Shown: positions 55,201 to 64,000 of the stretch, piece by piece | Numbering within the stretch: position 1 is the first letter of the stretch | Layout: every line of letters begins with the position of its first letter | Assembly (NCBI RefSeq): GCF_014699005.1 | Contig: NZ_JACWZY010000010.1 | Span: 124,001-188,000, forward strand | From: Spirosoma profusum | GTDB taxonomy: Bacteria > Bacteroidota > Bacteroidia > Cytophagales > Spirosomataceae | Direction: 5' to 3' | Length of the DNA stretch: 64,000 nt | The notes under the pieces: generated by a model | Database searches by the model: none | The model's input: only the letters and a program-made list of their open reading frames with translations | Told to the model about the DNA's origin: nothing | Program-made: the position numbers and the translations under genes

Positions 55201-55571
55201 ACCACCGACGTAGCATAGCCAATAGCCCGTTGCTCTTTAGTTATGCCAAGCGCCGTAACGACTACCTCATCAAGGGCATTTTCGTTCTGCTCCAACGTAA
55301 CATCGATTACCGATTTGTTTTGAATTGCTACTTCAGCCGATTTGTAACCGATAAAGGAGTAAACCAGCGTTTTGGTCCCGGGAGCCGCAATACTATACCG
55401 TCCGTCGGCGTCAGTTATCGTACCGGTGTTGGTACCTTTCACAACAATTGACACACCCGGCAATGATTGCCCGTCATTACTTGCTGTGACTCTACCCGAA
55501 ATCGTCTGCGCGAATGCGGGCGTGGCTAGCACCAGGAAAATGGCAACAAGCCTGAGTAGATTTTTTAGCAT
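52248..55571 (-). CDS. SusC/RagA-family TonB-linked outer-membrane transporter
   Basis: 1,107 residues. Signal peptide (MLKNLLRLVAIFLVLATPAFA), a carboxypeptidase-regulatory-like domain (ISGRVTASNDGQSLPGVSIVVKGTNTGTITDADGRYSI), a TonB-box-like region (DEVVVTALG), a plug (GVSINIRGFASITGNTQPLIVMDGVPI; ISILKGASAAALYGSEAVNGVV) and a long beta-barrel ending FRTMGVMLRGSF. It imports oligosaccharide or peptide with energy from TonB. No glycoside hydrolase is adjacent; the ROK regulator and the esterase lie on the other side of its promoter region. Confidence 0.95.
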   Translation of the reverse strand: MLKNLLRLVAIFLVLATPAFAQTISGRVTASNDGQSLPGVSIVVKGTNTGTITDADGRYSIAAPGTKTLVYSFIGYKSAEVAIQNKSVIDVTLEQNENALDEVVVTALGITKEQRAIGYATSVVKSDQLVKTANTNFATALYGKAPGVTINATPGGATSGVSINIRGFASITGNTQPLIVMDGVPIRNGEARNGDYWGDQRIRGNGLLDLNPADIENISILKGASAAALYGSEAVNGVVLVTTKSGKGKKGFGVDFSASYNVDKIAYLPRYQNVRGPGYMLNYSNGGQDANGFISYDTNGDGKGDTRGLLNATVNFGPKFDGQPVMAFDGVIRPYSPSGNSYADLFQSASTSNINLAVSKASENSNIRFSYTRQDNGMISYAAKNEKNIMNLNASFSTSKKLRTDLMVNYINQYTHNRPFKVDRMINNFTGMMNRFEAADWYFNKYQTSQGYKFVTGTNQSLTPNENIIRNGFKTDIGDYIWNTRANTYDEYSNRVISSLTQHWDILDNLKLRGRIAADLTSERLEDKQRSATPLVFGYSGSFSMSNNQYNNTYGDAILTYDQPLTEDVKLTASVGYTARKELNTLVTRNTDGGLSTENFFDISASVNTARGSNSRIRLIRDALFGTLNFDYKNILFVEGTLRRDRTSTLAPGNNTFYYPSVNSGFVFGDLLKLPAFVSYAKLRASWGVVGNYPEIYRANNAYTQGNLSLQQTGGSSVLYTTISSSYGNDKIRPEQKREFEFGLETRFFRDRLSVDISYYNAQIVDQILPLTIAASSGARSILANIGTLRNQGLELALNVSPIKAQSPNGLNWDLTLNLARNINKVEKLANNSTELLHSDLDGNAAQIRSIVGQPMGDIYVHGILKNANGQNVVGPNGLYQLDANNWIKAGNAMPKLTGGLLNSLRYKGFSLDIVTDFRIGGHIMPTGINWLTSRGLTEESLNAMDKEHGGLSYYINASGKGVQTTGAAGPNGEVVYNDGMLMNGVLATGEANSNVISQAVYYNATYNWGGPQYGNARYELYVKENTYIKMRELSLGYQLPGNLTRKVGLQNLTLSVFGRNLFFLYRSIKDLDAEQTNASTRWYENINNAGNGPAFRTMGVMLRGSF

Positions 55572-56105
55572 ACAGAAAGGATTAAGAAAATTTTAAAATT
55601 TAACGTTGTTACAATATTAATATTATTTTAATTAATCAGCACTCAAATTAAAATATTTAATAAACTGATTAATGCTATGTTGCTCATTTGATCGAGCGAG
55701 GTACTGGTCTTGCCAACAAATCAAGAATAGCGTAATGGTATATAGAGTGATTATCGACTTTAACTTCTGTGGTGCCTTAAGTACTATGCTCGTTACGAAA
55801 CAAACCTACGGAAACAGGCACAATATATAATTGTTGATTTATTATAAAAACTTTTTAGGTAACAGTATGAGATGAAAGAGTGAATTAATCTGATATTTGC
55901 CATAAAATTTTACCAGCCATACAATATTAATAATTTTTTTTACAAATTAATCATATTTAAATGTTTCTTTTTTGAAAGTAGTGGCTATTCTTAAAATGTA
56001 TGGATATTCATTACGCAAGTAGTTCAATACGTATGCTTACTTTGGAAAATATGTCTTTTCTCACCATTACATTGTCTCCTCGTTAACTTTCCTAACTTAA
56101 TTCGG
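55572..56105. other. AT-rich divergent regulatory region between susC and the ROK gene
   Basis: 534 bases with no supported gene. Very AT-rich near the susC start (55595-55680) and at 55830-55980. CAATATTA at about 55612 (TAATATTG on the minus strand) is one base off a -7 box. No clear operator was found, though this is the logical place for one. Confidence 0.45.
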
Positions 56106-57332
56106 ATGAATCCTGCCATCGAAGAAGAATTACCTATCCTGCAGTCCGTTGTAGATTACAAGAAGCGGCAAAAGCAGCAAACAATTTTAGCCCATCTGTA
56201 TTCTGAGGGCACCTGTACACTGGCTCAACTCGCTCGTATTCTGCACAGTAGCGTCCCTTCCGTAACAAGTCTTGTTGAAGAATTAACCGCTGAAGGCTGG
56301 GTCACGCCCATTGGTACAGCCACTGGCAGCAATGGCCGACGCCCTGTCCTGTTTGGCCTCAACACGAAACAGAATTATATAGCTGTGCTGGACATAAGCA
56401 CACACGATACTAAAATCCTGTTGATGAATATCCAGCGCGAGGTCGTCTTTCAGGGTAATTATGATCTGCGGCTGGCCGATAATCCTGTGTTTATGGCTTC
56501 ATTAATGCAGTATTATACGGAAGCAATAGACCAATCGGGCCTAAAGGACAGTCAGTTGATTGCGGTGGGTGTTTCGATGCCAGGCCTGATTGACGCTCGC
56601 CGGGGGCAGAATTTAACGTATAAAAACCTCAATCAGACGAATAAACCGCTCAAGCAATGGCTATCGGAGCAGTTTGGAAAGCCGGTTTATGTGATTAATG
56701 ATACCAAAGCTACTGTGCTGGGTGAGAGTCGGTTTGGCGGTGGACAGGGTAAAAAACAGGTGCTGGCAATTAACATCGATTGGGGTGTTGGTCTGGGCAT
56801 CGTCGTTAACGGCGAAGTGTTTAAAGGCGCAAGCGGTTTTGCCGGTGAACTTGGTCATATTCAGGTCGATCCGGAAGGCGAATTGTGTTACTGCGGCAAA
56901 ATCGGCTGTTTGAATACCATTACGTCGGCTTCGGCACTAGTACGTCGGGTGCAGCGCGACATTCTGGCCGGACAGGTTTCTAAACTCGCTACGTTCAAGG
57001 ATCGCGTTGACCAGATCGATATTGACGAAATCATCAACGCGGCCCATTACGGCGATTCGTATGCCATTGATATTCTACACGAGACAGGTTTCCAGCTTGG
57101 CAAAGGGTTGGCAATCGCCATAAGTCTGTTTAATCCCGAAGTGATTATTGTCGACGGCGTATTGACGCGGGCCGCAGCGTTCATCCTGAACACCATTGAA
57201 CAGGCGATCAGCAAGTATTGCCTGAGCGATTTTCGAAACGATATGACTATTGAACTCACGCAGCTAAATGGCACGGCCAAGTGGCTGGGTACGCATGCTT
57301 ACGTAATGGAAGATATTTTCGCGAACTATTGA
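56106..57332 (+). CDS. ROK-family transcriptional regulator
   Basis: 408 residues. An N-terminal winged-helix DNA-binding domain (KRQKQQTILAHLYSEGTCTLAQLARILHSSVPSVTSLVEELTAEGWV) and a ROK sugar-kinase-like domain (VGVSMPGLIDARRG, NDTKATVLGESRFGG, GELGHIQVDPEGELCYCGKIGCLNT). The CxCGxxGCL zinc-binding motif is intact, with Asn in place of the usual following Glu. It resembles NagC/Mlc-type repressors that respond to sugars, so it likely controls the adjacent susCD and esterase genes. Confidence 0.93.
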   Translation: MNPAIEEELPILQSVVDYKKRQKQQTILAHLYSEGTCTLAQLARILHSSVPSVTSLVEELTAEGWVTPIGTATGSNGRRPVLFGLNTKQNYIAVLDISTHDTKILLMNIQREVVFQGNYDLRLADNPVFMASLMQYYTEAIDQSGLKDSQLIAVGVSMPGLIDARRGQNLTYKNLNQTNKPLKQWLSEQFGKPVYVINDTKATVLGESRFGGGQGKKQVLAINIDWGVGLGIVVNGEVFKGASGFAGELGHIQVDPEGELCYCGKIGCLNTITSASALVRRVQRDILAGQVSKLATFKDRVDQIDIDEIINAAHYGDSYAIDILHETGFQLGKGLAIAISLFNPEVIIVDGVLTRAAAFILNTIEQAISKYCLSDFRNDMTIELTQLNGTAKWLGTHAYVMEDIFANY

Positions 57333-57630
57333 CCAACCTATGCGGTGGCTGGCTAGTTTTTGCGGTGAGGCTACTGTTGTCATTTAGCCCGCATGAACCC
57401 TACATACTACGTCCAAATTCTCCAGACCCGGCAACCTACGTACCCTCATTTCTCTGGGTCCCAAATGCCCGAATTGCTGGAAAACCACCCATCGAGTATA
57501 GGAAATGGCGAATCGGTATCGGGTGTAGACACAGTTTGAAGCTATCTATCTGACCGTAACTGTTACGTTGGCAGAAGTAAAAGCGTAAGCTGCGTTCTCT
57601 GAATGTAAAACCTCCGATACAACCATCATT
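57333..57630. other. Intergenic region with a possible short ORF
   Basis: A frame at 57393-57539 (+) would encode 48 residues (MNPTYYVQILQTRQPTYPHF...). It has no recognised homology and could be a remnant. Nothing else was seen. Confidence 0.25.
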
Positions 57631-60093
57631 ATGAAACAAATACTATTCCTTTTATTTCTTGGAGTTTTAGCTTACCCAACTCAGGCTCAGTCAGTTTATT
57701 CGTTTTCTGCTGGTTTAGGCATTGGTCCCTGCCACCACTACGGCCGCGAGGCACTTTATACCGATCAACTAGCTTATCTGCTGTACCAGAATAAATTGCA
57801 GACACCCACCGAAGGCCGTCCGCTATCTGAAAATTCGCCCAAAGACGTTACGTGGCAGGCAATTAGTACTGATAAAGACCGGAAGTTTCGAGGTCGTTCG
57901 TTCAATAACGGCTATCTCTACCTTACCTACGATGCAAACCGGGAGCAGGCGGCTATTCTGCACATCACCGGCCACAATATGGTGTATGTGAATGGCGCCC
58001 CGCACGCGGGTGACCCATACGCCAGCGGATGGCTTCATATTCCCATCTCGCTCAAAAAAGGACGTAACGAATTTTACGTGCGCACATCGGCCTTCTCGCG
58101 TTATCAGGGGTTAATGGCCGAATTGATTTTCCCCGAAAAACCCGTCAGTCTGAATATTGATGACCCAACCTTACCGAACGTAGTGCTTGGAAATCAGGCC
58201 GAGCCGTTGTGGGGAGCCATTGTTGTGGTGAATACTACGTCCAAACCTTTAATCGGTCTGCAAATTCAGAGTCAGTTGGCGGGGAATAACCTAGTTACGA
58301 ACGTACCAACGGTGCCACCACTGACAACCCGTAAAGTTGGTTTTCAAATCAACGTAGCAGGTGTTCAGCAGAAGGGAGATATTAAAGCGCAACTACGTCT
58401 GCTACAGAGTACTAAACCACTCGATGAAAAAGAGATTAGTTTATCGGTCGTTGATCCGCTAGGGCACCAGGACCATACGTTTATCAGCCAGCTCGATGGC
58501 AGTGTTCAGTATTACGGGGTTGCTCCTCAGCAAAAACCGGATGGCAATGCCCCTGCCCTATTTCTGTCAGTACATGGCGCTGGTGTCGAAGCGGGTGGAC
58601 AAGCCCGTGCTTATCAGCCCAAAGATTGGGGAGTGTTGGTAGCACCGACAAACCGCAGACCCCGCGGCTTCAATTGGGAAGATTGGGGACGGTTAGATGC
58701 ACTGGAAGTGTTCGACATTGCGAAAAAACGCTATAAGCCTGACCCACAACGTATTTACTTAACCGGCCACTCGATGGGTGGACATGGTACGTGGTATCTG
58801 GGTGCTACGTTGCCCGGCAACTGGGCTGCCATTGCCCCTTGTGCCGGTTATCCTACTCTGGCCGACTATGGCTCACACGACGGTAAAATTCCGACGCAGG
58901 GTGGTTCGACAGTCGAAAACATTCTGCTACGTGCCAGCAATCCCAGCAACGTAGTGAAGTTGGCAAATAATTACAAACCGCTGGGTATCTACGTATTGCA
59001 TGGCGACGCCGACCTAACGGTTTCGGTTGAATACGCCCGTCAGATGCGTAAATTGCTTGGTACGTTCCATCCCGATTTTTCATATTACGAATACCCCGGC
59101 GGATCACACTGGTACGGCAGCGAAAGCGTAGACTGGAAACCCTTATTCGACTATTTTCAGGCACACCGCATCCAGGCCGACAGTGCAGCAAACTCCATCG
59201 ATTTCACTACGTCTAATCCGGCCATTTCATCGACGATACGATGGGTAGGTATTGAGCAGCAGCAACAGCCGTTGCAGTTGAGCCGGGTGCAGCTAAAGCG
59301 AAATAAGAAAGCGAAAACCATTACCGGAAAAACCGAAAATATAAGTTTATTGACCGTTGGTCTGCACGATTTCCAACCGGGCGAAACCGTCACCATCACG
59401 CTTGATAGTACAAAGTCAATCAGCCATACGGTGAAAGGTTCTGCTGATAAATTGTATCTCGCTCGGAAAAATGGCTGGGAAGTCGGCACCAAACCGGCCC
59501 TGACACAGAAAGGGCCGCACCGAAGTGGTACGTTCAAGGAGCCGTTTGCCAACCGAATGGTATTCGTGTATGGTACGTCGGGAACCGCTGACGAAAACAA
59601 CTGGGCTTATAACAAAGCACGTTACGATGCCGAAACCTGGTATTATCGAGGTAATGGAGCTGTTGACATGGTAACGGATAAAGAATTTCTGGCAGGCCAA
59701 TACGTCGACCGGGGCGTAATTCTTTACGGAAACTCAACCACCAACCGGGCCTGGAGCAAACTGCTCGCCAACTGTCCCATTCAGGCAAGCCGCGACGTAT
59801 TGACAATCGGCAGCGACCGCCATATGGGCAGCAATATTGGTGCTTACTTTGTCTGGCCCCGCCCCGACAGTCCTACTGCCTCTGTCGCTGTTATCACCGG
59901 AACTGGTTTGACTGGACTGAAAGCCACCGACGCCAATCAGTATTTCGCGGGGGGCAGCGGTTTTCCTGACTTCATGATTTTCGACGTATCGATGCTTCAG
60001 GACGGCGTAAAAGGCATCCGGCAAGCTGGCTTTTTCGACAACAACTGGGCGCTCTCGAACGAACAAACGGCCAGCCAGACGACCGTTCCTTGA
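57631..60093 (+). CDS. Secreted alpha/beta-hydrolase (esterase/peptidase)
   Basis: 820 residues with a signal peptide (MKQILFLLFLGVLAYPTQA). After an N-terminal beta-rich part of about 290 residues there is an alpha/beta-hydrolase domain with the nucleophile in GHSMGGHG, acid in LHGDADLTV and His in PGGSHWYG, as in the prolyl-oligopeptidase/esterase_phd-type enzymes. The N-terminal part (VNGAPHAGDPYASGWLHIPISLKKGRNEFYVRT) looks like a jelly-roll module. Its place next to susCD and ROK suggests a role in removing ester groups or peptide bonds from the imported substrate. Confidence 0.85.
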   Translation: MKQILFLLFLGVLAYPTQAQSVYSFSAGLGIGPCHHYGREALYTDQLAYLLYQNKLQTPTEGRPLSENSPKDVTWQAISTDKDRKFRGRSFNNGYLYLTYDANREQAAILHITGHNMVYVNGAPHAGDPYASGWLHIPISLKKGRNEFYVRTSAFSRYQGLMAELIFPEKPVSLNIDDPTLPNVVLGNQAEPLWGAIVVVNTTSKPLIGLQIQSQLAGNNLVTNVPTVPPLTTRKVGFQINVAGVQQKGDIKAQLRLLQSTKPLDEKEISLSVVDPLGHQDHTFISQLDGSVQYYGVAPQQKPDGNAPALFLSVHGAGVEAGGQARAYQPKDWGVLVAPTNRRPRGFNWEDWGRLDALEVFDIAKKRYKPDPQRIYLTGHSMGGHGTWYLGATLPGNWAAIAPCAGYPTLADYGSHDGKIPTQGGSTVENILLRASNPSNVVKLANNYKPLGIYVLHGDADLTVSVEYARQMRKLLGTFHPDFSYYEYPGGSHWYGSESVDWKPLFDYFQAHRIQADSAANSIDFTTSNPAISSTIRWVGIEQQQQPLQLSRVQLKRNKKAKTITGKTENISLLTVGLHDFQPGETVTITLDSTKSISHTVKGSADKLYLARKNGWEVGTKPALTQKGPHRSGTFKEPFANRMVFVYGTSGTADENNWAYNKARYDAETWYYRGNGAVDMVTDKEFLAGQYVDRGVILYGNSTTNRAWSKLLANCPIQASRDVLTIGSDRHMGSNIGAYFVWPRPDSPTASVAVITGTGLTGLKATDANQYFAGGSGFPDFMIFDVSMLQDGVKGIRQAGFFDNNWALSNEQTASQTTVP

Positions 60094-60097
60094 TTCT

Positions 60098-60205
60098 AAC
60101 GTTACTTTTTGTCATCCTGACGAAGGAAGGATCTTAATGTTTCCCTACCAGAGCACCAAGAAGCCTTAAGATCCTTCCTTCGTCAGGATGACAAAAAGTA
60201 ACGTT
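60098..60205. repeat. Perfect 39-bp inverted repeat, GTCATCCTGA family
   Basis: Arms 60098-60136 and 60167-60205 are perfect complements with a 30-base loop. Core word TTTTTGTCATCCTGACGAAG. It starts four bases after the esterase stop codon. Confidence 0.95.
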
Positions 60206-60248
60206 AATTCTACTGCAGAAACGTAACATTATCAACGTAGCAAAACAC

Positions 60249-60278
60249 AAAGCGCACAACCCTGGAGCCGTGCGCTTT
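60249..60278. terminator. Hairpin between the esterase and porX genes
   Basis: AAAGCGCAC and GTGCGCTTT pair around a 12-base loop, between convergent genes. No long T-run, so moderate confidence. Confidence 0.6.
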
Positions 60279-60306
60279 ATAAAAGCCTAAAAATTTATTC
60301 GTTACG

Positions 60307-61872
60307 TTACCTTGCCTTGAGATAGGCGAACGGAATAATCATTTCTTCGAGCGAAACGCCCCCGTGCTGGAACGTATTGCGGTAATGATTAACGTAGTAA
60401 TTGTAATTATTTGGATACGCGAAGAAGTAATCTTCCAACGTAAATACGTAGGCCGTCGATACGTGTGGTTTGGGCAGGAATAACCGCTCTGGTTTGCGTC
60501 CGACAAACAAATGATCGTCATCGAAACCGAGATTTTTGCCTTGTTTGTAGCGCAGGTTCGTATTCGTTTCGCGGTAACCAACAATTTTAGCTGGCTTCTG
60601 CACCCGAATCATCCCGTGGTCGGTTGTTACGATAAGCCGTCCGCCTTTGGCAGCAATCTTCTGAACGAATTCCAGTAGGGGCGAATGCAGGAACCACGAC
60701 CGTGTAATCGACCGATACGCCGATTCATCGGGAGCCAATTCCTTAATCATGGCCATGTCGGTGCGGGCGTGCGAAAGCATATCCACAAAGTTGTAAACCA
60801 CGATATTCAACTGATTCTGCATCAGGTTGTTGAAGTTATCGACCAGCGATTTCCCCTGATTCACATTCAGAATTTTGTGGTACGACATCTTGATATTCAG
60901 GCGGCTTTGCTCCAATTGCCGACGCATGAATTCGTCTTCGTGGTTGTTAAGTCCTTCGTCCTCGTTATCATCGTTGACCCACAAATCAGGGTGTTTGCGT
61001 TCCATTTCGCTCGGCATCATGCCTGAAAAAATGGCGTTCCGGGCGAAACCCGTTGTGGTTGGCAGAATCGAATAGTACGATGATTCTTCTTCCAGCGTAA
61101 AATAATCGGCCAGCAGCGGCTCAATCACTTTCCACTGGTCGTAACGCAGGTTATCGATAAGAATAAAAAACAGTGGCCCCGAATTACCACCCTGATCCAG
61201 CAGCGGGAACACTTTTTTGCGCATCAGTTGGTGCGACATCACCGGGCTGCTAGCTTTCGGATCGTTGAGCCAGTCTTCGTAATTGTCGATCACGAACTTG
61301 CAGAACTCCGAATTAGCTTCGCTTTTCTGCATGTTCATAACTTCCACCATGCTTTTATCCTGCGAGCTGTCGAGTTCTAACTCCCAATAAATGAGCTTTT
61401 TATAAACGTCTGTCCATTCATCAAAATCCATGCGGTCGTTGTATTGCATGGAGATATTCCGAAAATCCTGCTGATAACCGATGTTGGTACGTTCGGTCAC
61501 GAGCCGTTTGTTATCCAGAATTTTCTTGACCGACAGCAAAATCTGATTCGGGTTGAGTGGTTTAATCAGATAATCCGCGATTTTGGAACCGATGGCTTCT
61601 TCCATAATATGTTCCTCTTCGCTTTTGGTAATCATGACCACCGGCAGGTTTGGCCGCATCTGCTTAATCTGCGAAAGCGTTTCAAGGCCAGTCATGCCGG
61701 GCATCATTTCATCCAGAAACACGACGTCGTAATTGGCCTGCTCCACCTGATCAAGTGCATCGGCTCCGCTATTAACCGACGTAACGTCGTAGCCTTTGTT
61801 TTTCAGGAAAAGAATGTGTGGTTTCAGCAGGTCAATCTCATCGTCGGCCCAAAGTATCGAATAGTTTTGCAT
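60307..61872 (-). CDS. porX: PorX-type response regulator with PglZ domain
   Basis: 521 residues. An N-terminal receiver (ILWADDEIDLL; phospho-acceptor in VVFLDEMMPGMTG; MITKSEEE) and a C-terminal PglZ/alkaline-phosphatase-like domain (FFILIDNLRYDQWKVIEPLLADYF, SILPTTTGFARNAIFSGMMPSEM, GGRLIVTTDHGMIRV, GVSLEEMIIPFAYLK). This is PorX, the regulator that with the kinase PorY controls type IX secretion in Porphyromonas and Flavobacterium. No other T9SS gene lies here; the giant protein at 34016-37759 is a likely T9SS cargo. Confidence 0.95.
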   Translation of the reverse strand: MQNYSILWADDEIDLLKPHILFLKNKGYDVTSVNSGADALDQVEQANYDVVFLDEMMPGMTGLETLSQIKQMRPNLPVVMITKSEEEHIMEEAIGSKIADYLIKPLNPNQILLSVKKILDNKRLVTERTNIGYQQDFRNISMQYNDRMDFDEWTDVYKKLIYWELELDSSQDKSMVEVMNMQKSEANSEFCKFVIDNYEDWLNDPKASSPVMSHQLMRKKVFPLLDQGGNSGPLFFILIDNLRYDQWKVIEPLLADYFTLEEESSYYSILPTTTGFARNAIFSGMMPSEMERKHPDLWVNDDNEDEGLNNHEDEFMRRQLEQSRLNIKMSYHKILNVNQGKSLVDNFNNLMQNQLNIVVYNFVDMLSHARTDMAMIKELAPDESAYRSITRSWFLHSPLLEFVQKIAAKGGRLIVTTDHGMIRVQKPAKIVGYRETNTNLRYKQGKNLGFDDDHLFVGRKPERLFLPKPHVSTAYVFTLEDYFFAYPNNYNYYVNHYRNTFQHGGVSLEEMIIPFAYLKAR

Positions 61873-62007
61873 GCGTTCAACGGGGTTTATTCACTAAATG
61901 AATGGTCGATTTATAAGCCGCCATCCGTTATTTGTTTAACTTCAAACGACCGGTTCTGTTCAGGTGGTTCAGAATTAAGGTTTTTTAACAAGCCGTAATT
62001 CAGCGGT

Positions 62008-62805
62008 TTACCTTTGCTCAGAGCGTATCACACGTTCCAAATCGTCGGGCGTATCGATACCCAAACTCTCCAGATCAGTAACGACTGTACGTATCCGATA
62101 CCCGTTTTCCAACCAGCGCAATTGTTCCAGACTTTCAGCCCGTTCCAACGACGAAGGCGGTAACTGCGTGATAAGTGCCAATACGTCAGCACGGTAGGCA
62201 TAGAGGCCAATGTGCCGGTAATATCGGTGCTGCTCAAGCCAGTTTTCGGGCAACTGCCCACGTAGATACGGAATCGGGTGGCGACTAAAATACAACGCTT
62301 CATTCGACGTATTGACCACCACTTTAGGGGAGTTTGGATTGAAGAGCGTTTCTACGTCGTCGATAGTTTTTATAAGTGTGGCTAGTTCCGTTGCACCGTC
62401 CAGTACTGAGGTTAGCAAATCAATCTGGCGAGGCTTAATATATGGCTCATCTCCCTGAATATTAACCACATAATCGGGCGACATATCTAACAAATCTACT
62501 GCTTCCTGACAACGGTCGGTGCCGCTTTGGTGATGCACCGAAGTCATAACTACCTCTCCTCCAAAGTCTGCTACGTGTGACCGAATACGTTCATCGTCAG
62601 TAGCCACCACAACACGGCTCAGCGAGCGAGCCTGCGTAGCCTGCTCTACAACGCGTTGGATCATACTTTTGCCGTCAATGCTTACCAAAGCTTTCGCCGG
62701 AAATCGTGTCGATGCGTAGCGGGCGGGAATAATTCCAAGAATAGTCAATATTGTTACTGGTTGAATTTTATGGGATAAAACTGGTAATGATAGTTGCTCA
62801 CTCAT
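62008..62805 (-). CDS. kdsB: 3-deoxy-manno-octulosonate cytidylyltransferase
   Basis: 265 residues. The nucleotidyltransferase loop IIPARYASTRFPAKAL is followed by VVVATDDERI, SGTDRCQEAV, VVNIQGDEPYI and HIGLYAYRADVL, all conserved in KdsB. It activates Kdo with CTP for lipopolysaccharide core synthesis. The N-terminal 20 residues (MSEQLSLPVLSHKIQPVTIL) are longer than usual, and a start nearer IIPARY is possible. Confidence 0.95.
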   Translation of the reverse strand: MSEQLSLPVLSHKIQPVTILTILGIIPARYASTRFPAKALVSIDGKSMIQRVVEQATQARSLSRVVVATDDERIRSHVADFGGEVVMTSVHHQSGTDRCQEAVDLLDMSPDYVVNIQGDEPYIKPRQIDLLTSVLDGATELATLIKTIDDVETLFNPNSPKVVVNTSNEALYFSRHPIPYLRGQLPENWLEQHRYYRHIGLYAYRADVLALITQLPPSSLERAESLEQLRWLENGYRIRTVVTDLESLGIDTPDDLERVIRSEQR

Positions 62806-63036
62806 TAGATAACGCGCTACGTTGGCATTTCGATAAATGAAATGTATTCAGGAAATACATATTGCCGGAATAAACCTCAAAACGTGCCTGTAATCTAAAC
62901 GGAAACTATCCTATGGACCGTTTGTGAAAAATCCGCTGTAAATTACGTTAATTTTACGTCGATGGCCGTTTTATGAGCAAGCTGTTCTGAAGCCGGAACA
63001 GGCATCATGCCAGTACTTTCGGCTGACTATCAACCC

Positions 63037-64000
63037 ATGAAAAAGAATTTCGCGTACACCGTTTTTTGTTTAGTAACCGGCCTTATTTTCCTTCACCACA
63101 CGCAGGCTCATCCGCTTTTAACGTATCGGAATACCTTCGACTCCGTTGGTGTCGAGAAAAAAGATGGCAAACGCTTCATCCTGCACCGCGTCGATGAAGG
63201 CCAGACGTTATTCGCCATTTCCCGAAAATACAAACGTTCGGTTGCAGAAATAAAAGCCGCGAATCCGAACCTGAAAGATGCGGTGAAGTACGATCAGCTG
63301 ATACGGATTCCCGTACCGGATGGGGCGCTTAGCCGCAAGGAAGAAAAAGCGATGGATAAAGCCATCCGCAAGCAGGAAAAAGAAGAAAAGAAAGCAGCCA
63401 AAGCCGCTACAAAATCTGAGGATAAAAAAAATCAGAAAAGCGAAGCTCTCGACCAATCCGGCATCCACGTAGTAGAAGCTCGTCAGACGCTTTACAGCCT
63501 GGCCAATCGCTACGGCGTGTCGCAGGCCGACATCCGCAAATGGAACAACCTGTCTGGCAATAACGTATTGATCGGTCAGGCGCTTATTGTTTCCGAAAAA
63601 GCGTATCTTGATCTCACGCCCGCTTCACAGGTGGCGGCCGCCAATAACGCAAAGCCAGCTAAAAAATCCACTACAAATACCCCAACTACTACGTCTCCGC
63701 CAGCCCAACGTCCTGCCGAGCAACGTAGCAGCAAACCCCGCCGTGATACGCGTGACACGGCAATAACTAGTCGCCCAACAGCTCCCAATAGCCAGACAGC
63801 CAGCGATAAACCCGCCGAAGAAATAGAAAAGCCCAGTCCTGGCAATGATGCGCCCATGCCCACGCAGGGTCGACGTATTTCAGACAGTGGCGTAGCCGAA
63901 ATGATCAGCAGCAATGATCATTCGAATAAGTTTCTGGCGCTTCATCGGAGTGCTCCGGTTGGTGCCCTGGTGAACGTACGTAACGAGTTTAATAATCAGA
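63037..64000 (+). CDS. Secreted LysM protein with RlpA-like domain (3' end outside window)
   Basis: Open from the ATG at 63037 to the end of the window. Signal peptide MKKNFAYTVFCLVTGLIFLHHTQA, then LysM 1 (about 48-92, LHRVDEGQTLFAISRKYKRSVAEIKAANP) and LysM 2 (about 144-186, VVEARQTLYSLANRYGVSQADIRKWNNL), separated by a Lys/Glu-rich helical linker. A Pro/Thr/Ser-rich linker follows, and the last residues (LALHRSAPVGALVNVRNEFNNQ) match the start of a double-psi beta-barrel/RlpA-like fold. It should bind peptidoglycan in the periplasm, possibly as a lytic transglycosylase. Confidence 0.8.
   Translation, partial: MKKNFAYTVFCLVTGLIFLHHTQAHPLLTYRNTFDSVGVEKKDGKRFILHRVDEGQTLFAISRKYKRSVAEIKAANPNLKDAVKYDQLIRIPVPDGALSRKEEKAMDKAIRKQEKEEKKAAKAATKSEDKKNQKSEALDQSGIHVVEARQTLYSLANRYGVSQADIRKWNNLSGNNVLIGQALIVSEKAYLDLTPASQVAAANNAKPAKKSTTNTPTTTSPPAQRPAEQRSSKPRRDTRDTAITSRPTAPNSQTASDKPAEEIEKPSPGNDAPMPTQGRRISDSGVAEMISSNDHSNKFLALHRSAPVGALVNVRNEFNNQ

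Overview
This 64 kb window is from a Bacteroidota chromosome, most likely Cytophagales and close to Spirosoma. The main evidence is a SusC/SusD pair, a PorX regulator and a type IX (T9SS) sorting domain, a hybrid two-component AraC regulator, a long periplasmic extension on ATP synthase subunit a, weak Shine-Dalgarno signals, and promoters of the TTTG / TAnnTTTG type. No rRNA, tRNA, CRISPR array, prophage or insertion sequence was recognised. One structural RNA, the SRP RNA (ffs), lies upstream of galK.

Layout. 1-5.6 kb: end of a tail-fibre-like surface protein, a small cytochrome c, a methyltransferase and a 1,103-residue secreted CotH/lamin-tail protein. 6-11 kb: galK, a transaldolase-like gene and ftsE in one direction, then SRP RNA, a TPR lipoprotein, a TMEM220-like protein and HMG-CoA lyase. 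11-16 kb: a hypothetical, an IscA-like protein and a very large NtrY-like histidine kinase. 16-20.5 kb: a lone HNH protein, then a CoA-binding protein and atpB-E-F-H, which stops before atpA/atpG. 20.6-33 kb: mostly housekeeping and accessory genes (class A beta-lactamase fold, PhnO-like acetyltransferase, SDR, MG2/TonB-plug protein, Tat-exported oxidoreductase, gluconolactonase, mrdA-rodA, AraC/DoxX pair).

34-46 kb is the most distinctive part: two giant secreted proteins sharing about 70-residue Cys-containing repeats. One carries two CBM3-like domains and a T9SS C-terminal domain, and sits in an operon with a signal-peptide-bearing Hcp-fold protein. The other carries L-domain-type leucine repeats. 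A hybrid sensor/AraC regulator is divergent from the second gene. A 43-bp element with two direct repeats 20 bp apart lies upstream of each surface operon and just upstream of a plausible promoter of the regulator. I infer a single regulon for surface attachment or polysaccharide recognition.

46-50.5 kb: ECF sigma factor, an AT-rich stretch with two orphan genes, and a small NarL-type kinase / single-domain receiver pair. 50.6-60 kb: SusCD, a ROK regulator and a secreted esterase (a small nutrient-uptake locus). 60-64 kb: porX, kdsB and the start of a LysM/RlpA-like protein.

Two patterns run through the window. The word ACGTA/TACGT is far more frequent than chance in the stretches I counted. 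A set of long, nearly perfect inverted repeats occupies short gaps, very often just ahead of start codons; one supplies the signal peptide of a lipoprotein.
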